From NCBI GenBank assembly GCA_016841525.1, contig JAENYZ010000002.1, forward strand, positions 540,576 to 604,575: a stretch of 64,000 nucleotides of DNA. Direction: 5' to 3'. Every line of letters begins with the position of its first letter. Position 1 is the stretch's first letter. The position numbers were made by a program, and so were the translations under genes. The DNA comes from Anaerolineaceae bacterium. GTDB taxonomy: Bacteria > Chloroflexota > Anaerolineae > Anaerolineales > Anaerolineaceae. The notes under the pieces were generated by a model. That model saw only the letters and a program-made list of their open reading frames with translations. It was not told the DNA's origin and did not search any database. Below are positions 35,588-44,591 of this stretch, in pieces.

Positions 35588-37147
35588 ATGGATTCGAATA
35601 TGAATTGGATTTTAGGCAAGAAATTTGTTTATGTTATTCATTTAAGCCTGGTGTTTTGTTTGATCTCTTGCAGTGTCCCGATCCTTTTTCGGAGTGCTGA
35701 TGATGATGCATCGCTACCAGAAGAGGCAAGTACCTCTTTTCAAAAGTCTGATGCTGAAACATCCTTTAATGCATCCCCGATAGAGGATATTAATTGCACT
35801 TACATTGTGGCATCCTATGGGGATGACAGCAAACCCGGCAGCGAAGAACAGCCCTGGGGGACTTTCCAGGGGGCAGCAGCCTTAGCTAAGCCTGGTGATA
35901 CGATTTGTTTTCGAGATGGAACTTACCATATGGTAGATACGTACCTGTCGAAGTCGGGGGATACGGATGCACTGATTACCTTCGCAGCGTACCCTGGTGA
36001 AATGCCGATTCTTGATGGGGATGGGTCGGCAAATGAGTTATTGGTTTTAGAAACCGCCGTTACCCACCTTCGGATCAGTGGATTTGCTTTGAGGAATTTC
36101 CGCATTTGGGGCATACTCTTATCTGGTGAGAATCGCTACATTTTCCTGGACCACCTCGATATTGAGGGTGGAGAAGCAGGTATCCGCTTCACCTATGCCG
36201 CATCGGCAGAGGAACCACCTCAGGAAGGAATTGTGGAATACGTTCTGTTGGAAAACAGCCTGATTCACGGAAGCCAGTACTCTGCTGTGGATTGCACGCC
36301 AGGACCATGCAATCATATGATCATCCGCCAGGTTGAAGTCTATAATACCGGTTTGACAGGCGAATCCTTTTATGGTTCAGACGGTATTGAATTCGCTCGT
36401 GGAGGGGATATCCTGGTTGAGGATTGCTATGTCCATGATAATGGTGGGGACGGGATTGACTTGGGCTCAAGGGATCGTGAGGGAGATGTTCAGGGCGTGA
36501 TCGTGCGACGGAACAAGGTGGTACGTAATCACCTCAACGGCATCAAGGTGTGGGCTGGCGGCAAGATCGAGAATAATATCATTTGGGGCTCAGGGGACAG
36601 CGCGATTTGGTCTGGTTCCTTCGATTGTGATATCGAAATCATCAATAACTCTGTGGCATATAATTTATGGGACACTGCGTATTCTGGACGCAATTGGGCG
36701 GTTGCTGTTGGCTATCCGGAAGAAATGCCAAACCCATCCGTCAATCTAACCCTGGTCAATAACATATTTGCCTTTAATGCAGATCCCCTGGAAGGTGGAC
36801 CTACCGGAGTATACCTTGGACCGGGCGTTCAGTTGGTTGAGGAAGGCCATAATATCTACTACAGTAATTCACAGGAAGAAATCACCGTCGATGTAGGCGA
36901 AGGCATGGGATTTTCACGGGATGACATTGTTGGAGGCGTTTGGGCAGCCTATTCTGGTAAGGGCGTTGGTAATATTGGCCTCGATCCACTGTTTCTCTCT
37001 GGCTGGCCTGATGTTAATCTTAAATTGCTTAATGGCAGCCCTGCCATCGACGCAGGATTAATTGACTTTGCTCCTTCCGTGGATTTTGAGTCAGCAGTGC
37101 GTGATAATGCCCCCGATATTGGGGCTGACGAAGCGAGCGGCTATTAA
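35588..37147 (+). CDS. Right-handed beta-helix lipoprotein
   Basis: Product of 519 residues with a signal peptide ending in a lipobox (CLISC, Cys28), so it is probably anchored outside the cell. After a spacer rich in Ser and Glu, the DUF1565-type start (YIVASYGDDSKPGS then WGTFQGAAALAKPGDTI) leads into parallel beta-helix repeats (VEDCYVHDNGGDGIDL, NKVVRNHLNGIKVW). Such proteins include polysaccharide lyases and carbohydrate-binding surface proteins. No catalytic residues can be assigned with confidence. A second in-frame ATG lies at 35600. It diverges from the BTAD regulator. Confidence 0.82.
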   Translation: MDSNMNWILGKKFVYVIHLSLVFCLISCSVPILFRSADDDASLPEEASTSFQKSDAETSFNASPIEDINCTYIVASYGDDSKPGSEEQPWGTFQGAAALAKPGDTICFRDGTYHMVDTYLSKSGDTDALITFAAYPGEMPILDGDGSANELLVLETAVTHLRISGFALRNFRIWGILLSGENRYIFLDHLDIEGGEAGIRFTYAASAEEPPQEGIVEYVLLENSLIHGSQYSAVDCTPGPCNHMIIRQVEVYNTGLTGESFYGSDGIEFARGGDILVEDCYVHDNGGDGIDLGSRDREGDVQGVIVRRNKVVRNHLNGIKVWAGGKIENNIIWGSGDSAIWSGSFDCDIEIINNSVAYNLWDTAYSGRNWAVAVGYPEEMPNPSVNLTLVNNIFAFNADPLEGGPTGVYLGPGVQLVEEGHNIYYSNSQEEITVDVGEGMGFSRDDIVGGVWAAYSGKGVGNIGLDPLFLSGWPDVNLKLLNGSPAIDAGLIDFAPSVDFESAVRDNAPDIGADEASGY

Positions 37148-37453
37148 ACATGGAGAATTACAATTCACAATCAGGCATTGTTGGTCGTATGGTTTCAGCC
37201 ATATCTGCCAGGAAATGCCATATTTTGGCCATCAACCAGATCAGAGTGGAAATTCGGTATTATGATGGATGCGGTCAACTTCACACTATGATTAAGAAAA
37301 AGGTATTATTTTAAGGACAAAAGGAGCAAGTCAGAAAACGTTCAGGATAATTGGTATTGAAGCCTGGTTAGATTTAGAAATTGAGATCATGACCAAAATT
37401 CAGGACTTTATCCTAAATAAAGACATTACAATCGCATTAGGAGATAGGAATCA
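37148..37453. other. Intergenic region without a supported gene
   Basis: A 306-base stretch. A purine-rich AAAAGGAGCAAG near 37320 looks like a ribosome binding site, but no start codon stands at a suitable distance, and the frame downstream encodes only a short peptide overlapping the nitroreductase start. Possibly a gene remnant; nothing firm. Confidence 0.4.
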
Positions 37454-38032
37454 ATGGACCTTAAAGAACTCGTAATAAAAAGCCGCAGTTACCGCCGGTT
37501 TGATGAATCATTTCAGGTGGATGGTGAAATTTTATACCACCTGGTGGAATTAGCGCAGTATTCACCAACGGGCAATAATATGCAGCCGTTGAAATTCTGG
37601 TTGAGTAACACACCGGAAATGAATGGGAAGATTTTTCATTATCTTGGCTGGGCTGGTTCTTTAAAAGATTGGGATGGCCCAGAAGAAGGAGAGCGTCCAG
37701 CGGCGTACATCATTATTTTAGGTGATACGGACGTCCAGCTGAGCTTTGGGGTTGATCACGGAATCGCTGCCCAGAGTATGAAGTTAGGCGCAACAGAACA
37801 AGGGCTGGGGAGCTGCATGATTGCTTCTATCCAACGAGAGGCTCTGCATCAATCCCTGGGGATCCCGAAGCGCTACCAAATTTTACTTGTGCTTGCGCTG
37901 GGAAAACCAGTTGAAACAGTTGTGACTGAACTTATCCGTGAGGATGGGTCAGCAAAGTACTACCGTGATTCGGAAGGTGTTCACCATGTTCCGAAGCGCA
38001 GTTTGGATGAGCTGATTGTACATGATGTTTAA
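37454..38032 (+). CDS. Nitroreductase-family FMN oxidoreductase
   Basis: Product of 192 residues with the family start (KSRSYRRFDES), the FMN-binding region YSPTGNNMQPLKFW, and the late segment GLGSCMIASIQREAL followed by LALGKPVE. It probably binds FMN and uses NAD(P)H; the substrate is unknown. It resembles the short nitroreductases of anaerobes. AGGAGAT precedes the ATG. It is monocistronic, with a strong terminator just behind it. Confidence 0.88.
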   Translation: MDLKELVIKSRSYRRFDESFQVDGEILYHLVELAQYSPTGNNMQPLKFWLSNTPEMNGKIFHYLGWAGSLKDWDGPEEGERPAAYIIILGDTDVQLSFGVDHGIAAQSMKLGATEQGLGSCMIASIQREALHQSLGIPKRYQILLVLALGKPVETVVTELIREDGSAKYYRDSEGVHHVPKRSLDELIVHDV

Positions 38033-38050
38033 GTCTTGTGGATTAAATGT

Positions 38051-38086
38051 AAAAAGCCGAAGCAATTTTTATGCTTCGGCTTTTTT
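38051..38086. terminator. Bidirectional terminator
   Basis: AAAAAGCCGAAGCA/TGCTTCGGCTTTTTT stem with a short loop between the convergent nitroreductase and SIS genes; it works for both strands. Confidence 0.92.
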
Positions 38087-38090
38087 GGAT

Positions 38091-39143
38091 TTACCAGGTT
38101 TCAGTGACCTTATTTAAGCCGCGAGGGTTATCCACGTCAAAACCGCGAGTATGCGCCAGGTACATGGCAAACATCTGTGCCGGGAGGATGGCTAGGATGG
38201 GGGAGAGCCATTCAGGGATCCCTGTTGGCAGCCGCATGGAATGATCTACCATTTTCAATAAGTCAGGCTGATTGCTGATCAAAATGACCTCAGCTAATCG
38301 GTTTTGAACTTTTTCAACCATCATTTTCATTTCAGCATTCATTTTACCTTCAGGGGCAATCACAAAGGCAGGAAAACCCCGATCCATCAGGGCAACCGGT
38401 CCGTGAAGGAAATCGGCACTGGAATAAGGCTCGGCGATGGTATATGTGAGCTCCTTCAATTTCAGGGAAAACTCAAAAGCTGAAGCATAATTGAAGCCTC
38501 GACCTATGGTGACGCAATGGGTCATGTAGCGATAGCGTTCAGCCAAATCATCAATAAGCGCTTCATTTTCAAAGATCAAATCAATTTTGTCAGGAAGCAT
38601 TTTGAGGTCTTCCTGTGCATGGCTTGAATTATCCAATGCTGCTGAAAGGATGGCGAGCGTTGTTAGCTGGGATGTGTAGGTTTTGGTTGCTGCAAGGGAT
38701 AGTTCTTCCCCGGCTTGCAAATCCAAAACAATATTTGCCGCCTTCCCAAGGTCTGATCCCGGGTAATTGGTAATGGCAGCCGTTAAAGCACCCTGATTTT
38801 GGCCTTCTTTTAGCACAGATACGATATCCGGGCTTTTTCCGCTCTGGCTGATCCCCAGAACTAGGGTGTTGGTTAGCTCTGGCGGCTGACGATAAATGGT
38901 GAACAGGCTGGGTGTAGCAAGGCTGACAACCATCCGATTGTGCGCGCCAAGGAGATATTTTGCATAACGCCCAGCGTTATCGCTGGTTCCACGTGCAGCG
39001 ATAAAAACATGCTTGATTCCCCGGTCTTTGATTTGTTTTGCTAATGCTTTGATTGATTTCTGTGGAACACTGACAAGCTCCCGGATCAGGGCGGGTTGTT
39101 GGTGGATTTCCCGGTATAAATGGGTTTCTTCGATAGGTTTCAT
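38091..39143 (-). CDS. Double-SIS sugar-phosphate isomerase/deaminase (GlmS C-terminal-like)
   Basis: Product of 350 residues equal to the isomerase half of GlmS, without the glutaminase domain. SIS domain 1 has FIAARGTSDNAGRYAKY and GISQSGKSPD; the ETK loop is represented by SLAATKTYTSQ. SIS domain 2 has TIGRGFNYASAFEFSLKLKE (20 residues) and the end NPRGLNKVTETW. It could be a glucosamine-6-phosphate deaminase or another aminosugar isomerase. The second ATG (39143) is chosen because it has the better spacing to GGAG. It lies 37 bases after the NDPK-like gene. Confidence 0.87.
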   Translation of the reverse strand: MKPIEETHLYREIHQQPALIRELVSVPQKSIKALAKQIKDRGIKHVFIAARGTSDNAGRYAKYLLGAHNRMVVSLATPSLFTIYRQPPELTNTLVLGISQSGKSPDIVSVLKEGQNQGALTAAITNYPGSDLGKAANIVLDLQAGEELSLAATKTYTSQLTTLAILSAALDNSSHAQEDLKMLPDKIDLIFENEALIDDLAERYRYMTHCVTIGRGFNYASAFEFSLKLKELTYTIAEPYSSADFLHGPVALMDRGFPAFVIAPEGKMNAEMKMMVEKVQNRLAEVILISNQPDLLKMVDHSMRLPTGIPEWLSPILAILPAQMFAMYLAHTRGFDVDNPRGLNKVTETW

Positions 39144-39179
39144 CATTCTCCAAGATATGTGTCTTTTTTGTATGAGAAT

Positions 39180-40178
39180 TTATTCGAAATGTTCTTTGGC
39201 AAGGTCAATAGCCTCATTTGTATTCAGGTTTTCGGTTTTTGAAAAAAGATCGCTTTCTCCAATAGCCGGGTTATGCAATAAAGATAAAGCCTGGGTTTGA
39301 GAAATGCCCATTTCAACTGCCCTGGCAATCGCCAGCGGTGGTGTTTTTTCGGGGTTCAGGTCAATCAGCGGGCCGAAGAAATTTACGACCTCATAGGCGG
39401 CTTCAAAGGGACCGGCTGAGAGGTGAACGCCGTTGGTGTTAATGCCGACTTCCGACTGTCCGTATTGCTCTGGGTTGGCATATAAAGCGCCGCGAATGGA
39501 ATAGGCTTTGGCTTTTTCAGGGAAGGTGTCACCGACCAATTCAAATTTGAGATCATACCAGTCTGCGTCAGTGTGTATTAGCAGCAGTAAAATTCGGTGA
39601 TCTTCATGGGTGAAATGGAGCAGCTGGGATGGGTGAAAGCCGTTCACCAGGATGATGGGCTGATCCTGGAAAGTATCCGCAATAAAATAAAAGCCGCTTC
39701 GCAGTTTGTTTGCTGTTTGTGCAAACCAGATATCCGAAAGTGTATCGACATCTGTGTTGAAGCTTTCAAGGAATTCATGACCCCCCAGGATTTTATAATC
39801 TATGTTTTCTGAAGTTCCCAGGGATTCGAAAACGCGCTGGCTTGTTTGTTCATCGACCATCGATGATGCCAACCTGGAAAGCTGGTTGATGAAGCCGTAA
39901 TGCCGGTTCATGATGCCGTATTCCTCCAATGTGGCACCCGGCACGATGGCGGCGCCGTGAATTTTTACATTGAAGTCATCAAATTTCTCCGAGATCAACC
40001 GAAAGCTGTTGAGGATTTTCTGGTCATCACTAACTTCTAGGAGTTCAGGTTTGATGAAGAAAACCAGCTCATTCTTCTTGCTTGTTTTTCCAACTTTCAC
40101 TTTCTTAATTATCTTTGCTTCTTTTGCTGATTTGATTTCCTGGATAAGTGTTTTTGAAAATACCGATTTGCCTGTCAT
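39180..40178 (-). CDS. NDP-kinase-like protein with large insertion
   Basis: Product of 332 residues. The first strand KNELVFFIKPELLEV resembles the NDPK strand ending IIKPD. The later segments SIRGALYA and NGVHLSAGPFEAAYEVVNFF resemble the NDPK sequence IRGD..NxxHGSDS.E.A..EI..FF, including the catalytic His. Between them is an insertion of about 170 residues with a FHPSQLLHFTH motif that I cannot assign. It may be a true phosphotransferase with altered substrate or a degenerate relative. AGAGGTG precedes the ATG at 40178; a GTG at 40184 overlaps it. Probably co-transcribed with the SIS gene. Confidence 0.72.
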   Translation of the reverse strand: MTGKSVFSKTLIQEIKSAKEAKIIKKVKVGKTSKKNELVFFIKPELLEVSDDQKILNSFRLISEKFDDFNVKIHGAAIVPGATLEEYGIMNRHYGFINQLSRLASSMVDEQTSQRVFESLGTSENIDYKILGGHEFLESFNTDVDTLSDIWFAQTANKLRSGFYFIADTFQDQPIILVNGFHPSQLLHFTHEDHRILLLLIHTDADWYDLKFELVGDTFPEKAKAYSIRGALYANPEQYGQSEVGINTNGVHLSAGPFEAAYEVVNFFGPLIDLNPEKTPPLAIARAVEMGISQTQALSLLHNPAIGESDLFSKTENLNTNEAIDLAKEHFE

Positions 40179-40325
40179 TGTCACCTCTTGTTATTGGATG
40201 CTTCCATTATACCCAGAAGATAAGCGGGTTTTGGACTTATGTCGAAATCCGGTTGCACTTAAATTTTGGGATAGGATACGGGGTCTCTTGGTTTTATTTC
40301 ATATGGTAAGAAATAAACTTAACCT

Positions 40326-40356
40326 ACCCCCTGACCCCCTCCCTAAAGGGAAGGGG
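40326..40356. repeat. CCCTNACCCCCT-type palindromic repeat
   Basis: The sequence CCCCCTGACCCCCTCCCT, a short AAA loop and GGGAAGGGG form an imperfect hairpin in the gap 40179-40461. The same word order (CCCTCAACCCCCT, AAAGGG) occurs in reverse orientation at 63953-63985. Elements of this style are common intergenic repeats in many bacteria. Confidence 0.55.
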
Positions 40357-40461
40357 AAATTTGTGTTTGTAGGGTTGGATGCGTATTTCATCCCGCCGTT
40401 TTTCTTTCTTCTTATTAAAGTTATTTTTGGGATTTGCTGTACACTGGGAAATAGTACTGAC

Positions 40462-40944
40462 TTAAAACAATTGAGGTTGCCTGGTGGTTGGGTCTTCTTT
40501 CCAGGCTTCTTTAAGCGAACCATCTTTTAGAATGTGGATCACTTTGACATCGGAATCAATTAATGTTTGGGCGACAACGTGCTGGCGGTGGCAATTTGCA
40601 GGGTCACCCTCAGCGCACAACAACGCCAGGTTTTCTCGGAGTGATAATTGCAAGAGCACTTGAATGGCTTCATTATAAATTTCTTGCGGCGTGACCCCCT
40701 GCTGCTTGGCATGGTGTTCAATGCTTTTCTTCTCTCCCCCAAGCATGTGCCCCAAATAGGTGTATCGGACATGAAAAGGTCTGAGCATCTCAGGCAGGCG
40801 AGATTTATTGCTCCAGGGTGCTCTGCGGCTGTAAGGGATACTGCGGATGTCGATGATGTGATTGATGTTGTTCGCCTGGATCAGAGAAATGAACCTCATG
40901 AAACTGAGGTTGCTGTGCCCAACTGTATAAATTGTTTCTGGCAT
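40462..40944 (-). CDS. DUF488 family protein
   Basis: Product of 160 residues with all hallmarks of DUF488: TVGHS near the start, IDIRSIPYSRR, YTYLGHMLGG, and LLCAEGDPANCHRQHVVAQ with conserved Cys and His. The biochemical function of the family is not established. TATAAT ends five bases before the ATG with TTGATT 18 bases further up, so the mRNA is probably leaderless. The gene is followed by the repeat-bearing gap. Confidence 0.88.
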   Translation of the reverse strand: MPETIYTVGHSNLSFMRFISLIQANNINHIIDIRSIPYSRRAPWSNKSRLPEMLRPFHVRYTYLGHMLGGEKKSIEHHAKQQGVTPQEIYNEAIQVLLQLSLRENLALLCAEGDPANCHRQHVVAQTLIDSDVKVIHILKDGSLKEAWKEDPTTRQPQLF

Positions 40945-40949
40945 ACTTA

Positions 40950-40979
40950 ATTATATAAAAAATTAAGGGTGAAAATCAA
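40950..40979 (-). promoter_or_regulatory. Promoter of a leaderless DUF488 mRNA
   Basis: On the minus strand: TTGATT (40974-40979), 18-base spacer, TATAAT (40950-40955), then five bases to the ATG at 40944. Transcription would start on or next to the A of the start codon. Confidence 0.7.
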
Positions 40980-41153
40980 TATCAATTGGATAATTCCTTT
41001 TTGGGGCAAGAATTTGTATTATAATGAAGCGACAAAATATGTACTTGCCACTCATTGAAAATGATTTTCCCAATTTTTGCAATCTGCTATTATATGCAAC
41101 GAAAAACCTGAGTTTTAATTTATCTTTTGGAGATTTTCCCTGGAGGTTTTATT

Positions 41154-43820
41154 TTGAGTTATGAGCCATTTTTCAGCCAAGAGAATAGGGAAACAAAGAC
41201 CAACAAGTTTTCTATGGAAATTTTTCTAAATGCTATTAGAAGATTATCAAGTTACCTGGTTGTCAGGATATTGACCGTATTTGCTGCTGTTGGTGCCGGC
41301 CTGTATATCGCGTTATTAGTGCTCAACCTGGGGGGGTATGTGGATACTATTCAGGAAGGTCAAATCACTGAAATGATCGGAGGGATGGCTTTTTCTGGCG
41401 CTTTTGATGACATTCCCCCGGAAGAGCGTGTTGAATACATTGAAACGTTGCGATGGCAAATTGAAGAATCGATGGGTTTGCACCAACCACTAGCGATCAG
41501 AACCGCACGGTGGTGGTTCAACGGCGTGACACTGCAGTGGGGAAATGCAGAGCGTTTAGCGACTCTAGATCAGAAATCTCGATTGGTGAGGGATGTGGTC
41601 TTTGAGCGTATCCCCTATACCTTATTACTGGTTGGTGGGGCAAATTTCATCCTTTTCTTCCTGAGTTTATGGTTGGCAATGCTGCTCTCAAAAAACCAGG
41701 GAAAATTTTGGGATCGGTTTTTATCTTCTCTGACGCCAATTTCGTCGATCCCTAGCTGGATCCATGGGGTGATTCTGTTAGCAATATTTGCCCTTGAACT
41801 AAATATTCTGCCGTTTAAAGGCATGTTTGACGGTGCACCCCCTGCAGACAGGGTTCAATATGCTCTGCAAATTATGGAGCACATGATCCTGCCGGTTACA
41901 GCTGTTGTGTTGAGCGTTTTCTTTCAGGGTGTGTACACCTGGCGTACTTTTTTCCTTGTTCATGCTGGTGAGGATTATGTCGAATTGGCTGAAGCAAAAG
42001 GCTTACCCGATAGGATTATACGAAACCGCTATATCTTGCGCCCAACACTACCATCCATTATCACGAGCTTTGCGATGATGGTCATCAGTTTTTGGGAAGG
42101 TGCGATTGCCCTGGAGATCCTATTCAATTGGTCCGGGCTGGGGGCTTTGTTTATGAGGGCTATCAGGCTTGTGGATCGACCGGTTGTTGTAGGCATTGTG
42201 GTGATGTTCGCATATTTAATGGGCATTTCTGTTCTGCTTCTGGATATTGTTTATGCTTTGGTCGATCCCAGGGTCAGGATAGGGGAAAATGGCAGCAGAA
42301 TTAGGGAAAAAGCTTATAAAAAAGGGGGATTCAAACGTTTCTTGAAAGGGGTTTTAACACGAGAAGATAAATTGCGCTGGGAAAAACCTGCCAGGGGTGA
42401 CCTTAATTCGGATTCGGCTTCCAGTGATACTTTAGAAAAATCATCAATTGAATCTAAAGATGATGGTTATTTCAAAACCGTGTTGAGAACAGTAGGCAGG
42501 AATATTTTTAATTATCCGCTGGCTGCGATTGGTCTTCTTGTGATCTTGATCTTGTTTATTGTTGCTGTTGGAACGGTGATTGCCTTTCCCTACGAAGAGG
42601 CTGTTGCTTACTGGCATGGTGAACACTGGATGGAAGCGCCGCGCCTCGCCCGTCCTGTGTGGTTCAATTTTTTTAGGAAAGAAAAATTACCTCAATCGAT
42701 TTTCTTTGATTCAACCGGTAAAGTTCAAAATGGTGTCATGGACTATCAAAATCTTGGGGGCAATGATAATATGCAGGAAGTTCAGCTTTCCTTTGATTTT
42801 GATTTCAAGGGAGATGTATTTCCTCAAGATTTAATATTTAATTTTTCAGTTGATTTTGAAGAAAAAGCGCCTTTTTCGCTGATTACTTTAATAACACCTG
42901 ACGGGCGGGAATTGGAACTTAAAAAAGGTCGAGTTATCGATAGAATGAATTTCGCCATTTCTGATCAGGATAATGACCGCGTAAATAAACCTAAAGAATT
43001 CACTGCGATTCAGAAAGTCTTTGGTGATCCTACGGCAAACTTTTCCAAACCATTAGAAGGCACATACCAGCTAAGAATTCTTAGCTACCTGTTTGAGGAG
43101 GGCTCAAATGTCGATGTCAACGGTGTTGTACACGGCCAGGTATTCGGCTTATTTGGAACGGATATCAATCGTAGAAATCTTACCGTTGCAATGTTATGGG
43201 GAACGCCGGTGGTGCTGTCCTTTGCCCTGATGGGGGCTGTTGCTACAAGCATATCTATATTGCTTGCTGCTATCAGTGCTTGGTTTGGTGGTTTATTAGA
43301 TGAGATCCTCCAAAGAGTCACTGAAATTAATATCACAATTCCGACCATTATGGTGGCGGTAATGGTATATGTCCTTTATTCGCAGAGCATCTGGGTTATC
43401 ATGACAGCCATCATCCTGATGAGTGTCTTCGGGAATGCTTTGAAGGAATACCGGGCAATGTTCATTCAATTGAGAGAAGCGCCTTATATTGAGGCTGCAA
43501 AGGCATACGGCACAAAAAACATGAGAATAATTTTCCAATACATGTTTCCCCGAATCATTCCAGTGATGATCCCTCATTTGGTGATCGCCATCCCTGGCTT
43601 TGTCTTTTTGGAAGCGACACTGGCTTTTCTCGGGGTAATCCCACCATATTTGCCCACCTGGGGGAAGGTGATCAATCAAGCATTGAATGAAGGCACATTC
43701 CAGGGGCATTATTTCTGGGTATTAGAGCCAATCGCCCTGGCATTGATAACCGGGTTAGCATTTGCCTTTGTAGGCTTTGCATTGGATAAAATTTTGAACC
43801 CAAGGTTGAGAAATTTGTAA
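41154..43820 (+). CDS. Fused ABC transporter permease (DppB-like plus DppC-like)
   Basis: Membrane protein of 888 residues that joins two oligopeptide/nickel-type permeases usually encoded separately. The DppB-like part (about 25-390) ends with LVDPRVRIGENGS; its EAA region is DYVELAEAKGLPDRIIRNRYILRP (see YVELAEAKGLPDR). The DppC-like part (about 450-888) has EAA motif YIEAAKAYGTKNMRIIFQYM and ends LDKILNPRLRNL. The second half carries a periplasmic beta-rich insertion of roughly 190 residues after its first helix. The TTG at 41154 has GGAGG seven bases upstream; the TTG at 41127 lacks a site. No ATPase or binding-protein gene adjoins it, so the substrate is unknown. Confidence 0.88.
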   Translation: MSYEPFFSQENRETKTNKFSMEIFLNAIRRLSSYLVVRILTVFAAVGAGLYIALLVLNLGGYVDTIQEGQITEMIGGMAFSGAFDDIPPEERVEYIETLRWQIEESMGLHQPLAIRTARWWFNGVTLQWGNAERLATLDQKSRLVRDVVFERIPYTLLLVGGANFILFFLSLWLAMLLSKNQGKFWDRFLSSLTPISSIPSWIHGVILLAIFALELNILPFKGMFDGAPPADRVQYALQIMEHMILPVTAVVLSVFFQGVYTWRTFFLVHAGEDYVELAEAKGLPDRIIRNRYILRPTLPSIITSFAMMVISFWEGAIALEILFNWSGLGALFMRAIRLVDRPVVVGIVVMFAYLMGISVLLLDIVYALVDPRVRIGENGSRIREKAYKKGGFKRFLKGVLTREDKLRWEKPARGDLNSDSASSDTLEKSSIESKDDGYFKTVLRTVGRNIFNYPLAAIGLLVILILFIVAVGTVIAFPYEEAVAYWHGEHWMEAPRLARPVWFNFFRKEKLPQSIFFDSTGKVQNGVMDYQNLGGNDNMQEVQLSFDFDFKGDVFPQDLIFNFSVDFEEKAPFSLITLITPDGRELELKKGRVIDRMNFAISDQDNDRVNKPKEFTAIQKVFGDPTANFSKPLEGTYQLRILSYLFEEGSNVDVNGVVHGQVFGLFGTDINRRNLTVAMLWGTPVVLSFALMGAVATSISILLAAISAWFGGLLDEILQRVTEINITIPTIMVAVMVYVLYSQSIWVIMTAIILMSVFGNALKEYRAMFIQLREAPYIEAAKAYGTKNMRIIFQYMFPRIIPVMIPHLVIAIPGFVFLEATLAFLGVIPPYLPTWGKVINQALNEGTFQGHYFWVLEPIALALITGLAFAFVGFALDKILNPRLRNL

Positions 43821-43839
43821 TTGGCTGCTTGATAACAGA

Positions 43840-43875
43840 AAATCCCGGGAAAATAATCACCGGGATTTCTTTTTA
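43840..43875. terminator. Bidirectional terminator between permease and rnpB
   Basis: AAATCCCGG/CCGGGATTT stem with an 11-base loop, flanked by CTTTTTAA on one side and an A-rich run on the other. It can end both the permease mRNA and the RNase P RNA transcript. Confidence 0.85.
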
Positions 43876-43880
43876 ATGAA

Positions 43881-44257
43881 CAGGTCAGCCTGTAAGCCGC
43901 ATTCTGTCTGGCGGAAATTCCGCCTGGATGGCCATCTATCTTGGCTGAGGGTTACCCGTCAGCTCTAGCAGTCTACCCGGAGATGATTGGGAAACGAGCC
44001 GCTCCCGTCCAAAAGGACTTCTCTCCTGCTTGACCTTGCACCGCATGGGGGTTGCCTGTCCGAATGCATTACTGCACCCGCCGGTGGTCTCTTACACCGC
44101 CTTTTCACCCTTACTCACCTTTGAAGGTGAGCGGTATGCTTTCTGTTGCCCTGGTCCAAGAGTTTGCACCCTTCCGGGTGTTACCCGGCATGCTGCCCTA
44201 TGGTGTGCGGACTTTCCTCGGGCACCAATTTGCCCGCGTCCATCCGACCGACCTGGA
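43881..44257 (-). ncRNA. rnpB: RNase P RNA, bacterial type A
   Basis: On the minus strand the conserved GAGGAAAGTCC lies at 44209-44219 and the 3' hallmark ACAGAATGCGGCTTACAGG near 43888-43907. The ends pair as helix P1 (CAGGTC at the 5' end, GACCTG at the 3' end). The length of about 377 nt is normal. TATAAT at 44263-44268 (minus strand) is a good -10 for transcription starting near 44257. The catalytic RNA matures tRNA 5' ends together with RnpA. Confidence 0.95.
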
Positions 44258-44290
44258 CTCTTATTATACGGTTAATGTGTTGGAAGTGTA

Positions 44291-44350
44291 TAGGAGTTGG
44301 CGAATGGTGAATAGAGGTATCAGGTATCAGTTATTAGGCGATTAGGAATT
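44291..44350. repeat. Degenerate CCTAATACC-type repeat, copy 1
   Basis: Read on the minus strand, this stretch repeats short words such as CCTAAT, CTGATACC, GATACCTC and ATTCACCATT. The copy at 55552-55607 is built from the same words in the opposite orientation. The rest of the 44269-44591 gap holds only a small GGCCTaaAGGCC stem near 44380 and the promoter below; no gene is seen. Confidence 0.6.
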
Positions 44351-44530
44351 GTGATTCGCTGTGCTCTTTGGAGTGAGGCCTTTAGGCCGATGTGTAGAAA
44401 GGCAAAAGGAATTATCCGACTGCCAGAAGACGTTTTTGACTTATCTTGAGAAACCGCTTTGGAAATTATAAAAAATTAAAATCTTAATCTTGAACCTGCG
44501 CCCCCACTTTTTCAGGATCACACGAAAAAC

Positions 44531-44560
44531 TTGACAAGAATAGTCATATTAATGTATTCT
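44531..44560 (+). promoter_or_regulatory. Sigma70-type promoter of the 44592 gene
   Basis: TTGACA (44531-44536), 18-base spacer, TATTCT (44555-44560), 31 bases before the ATG. The leader contains GGAGG at a normal distance from the start. Confidence 0.65.
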
Positions 44561-44591
44561 GAATAAAACATCGAAAAATGGAGGCAATTAA

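Noticed and set aside
37390..37480. Possible short gene with frame reading IEAWLDLEIEIMTK before the nitroreductase
   Set aside because: Only one ATG, 28 codons, and an overlap with the nitroreductase start; no independent support.
44030..44345. Plus-strand open frames of 81 and 97 codons over this region
   Set aside because: They lie on the antisense strand of RNase P RNA, whose conserved sequence explains the open frames.
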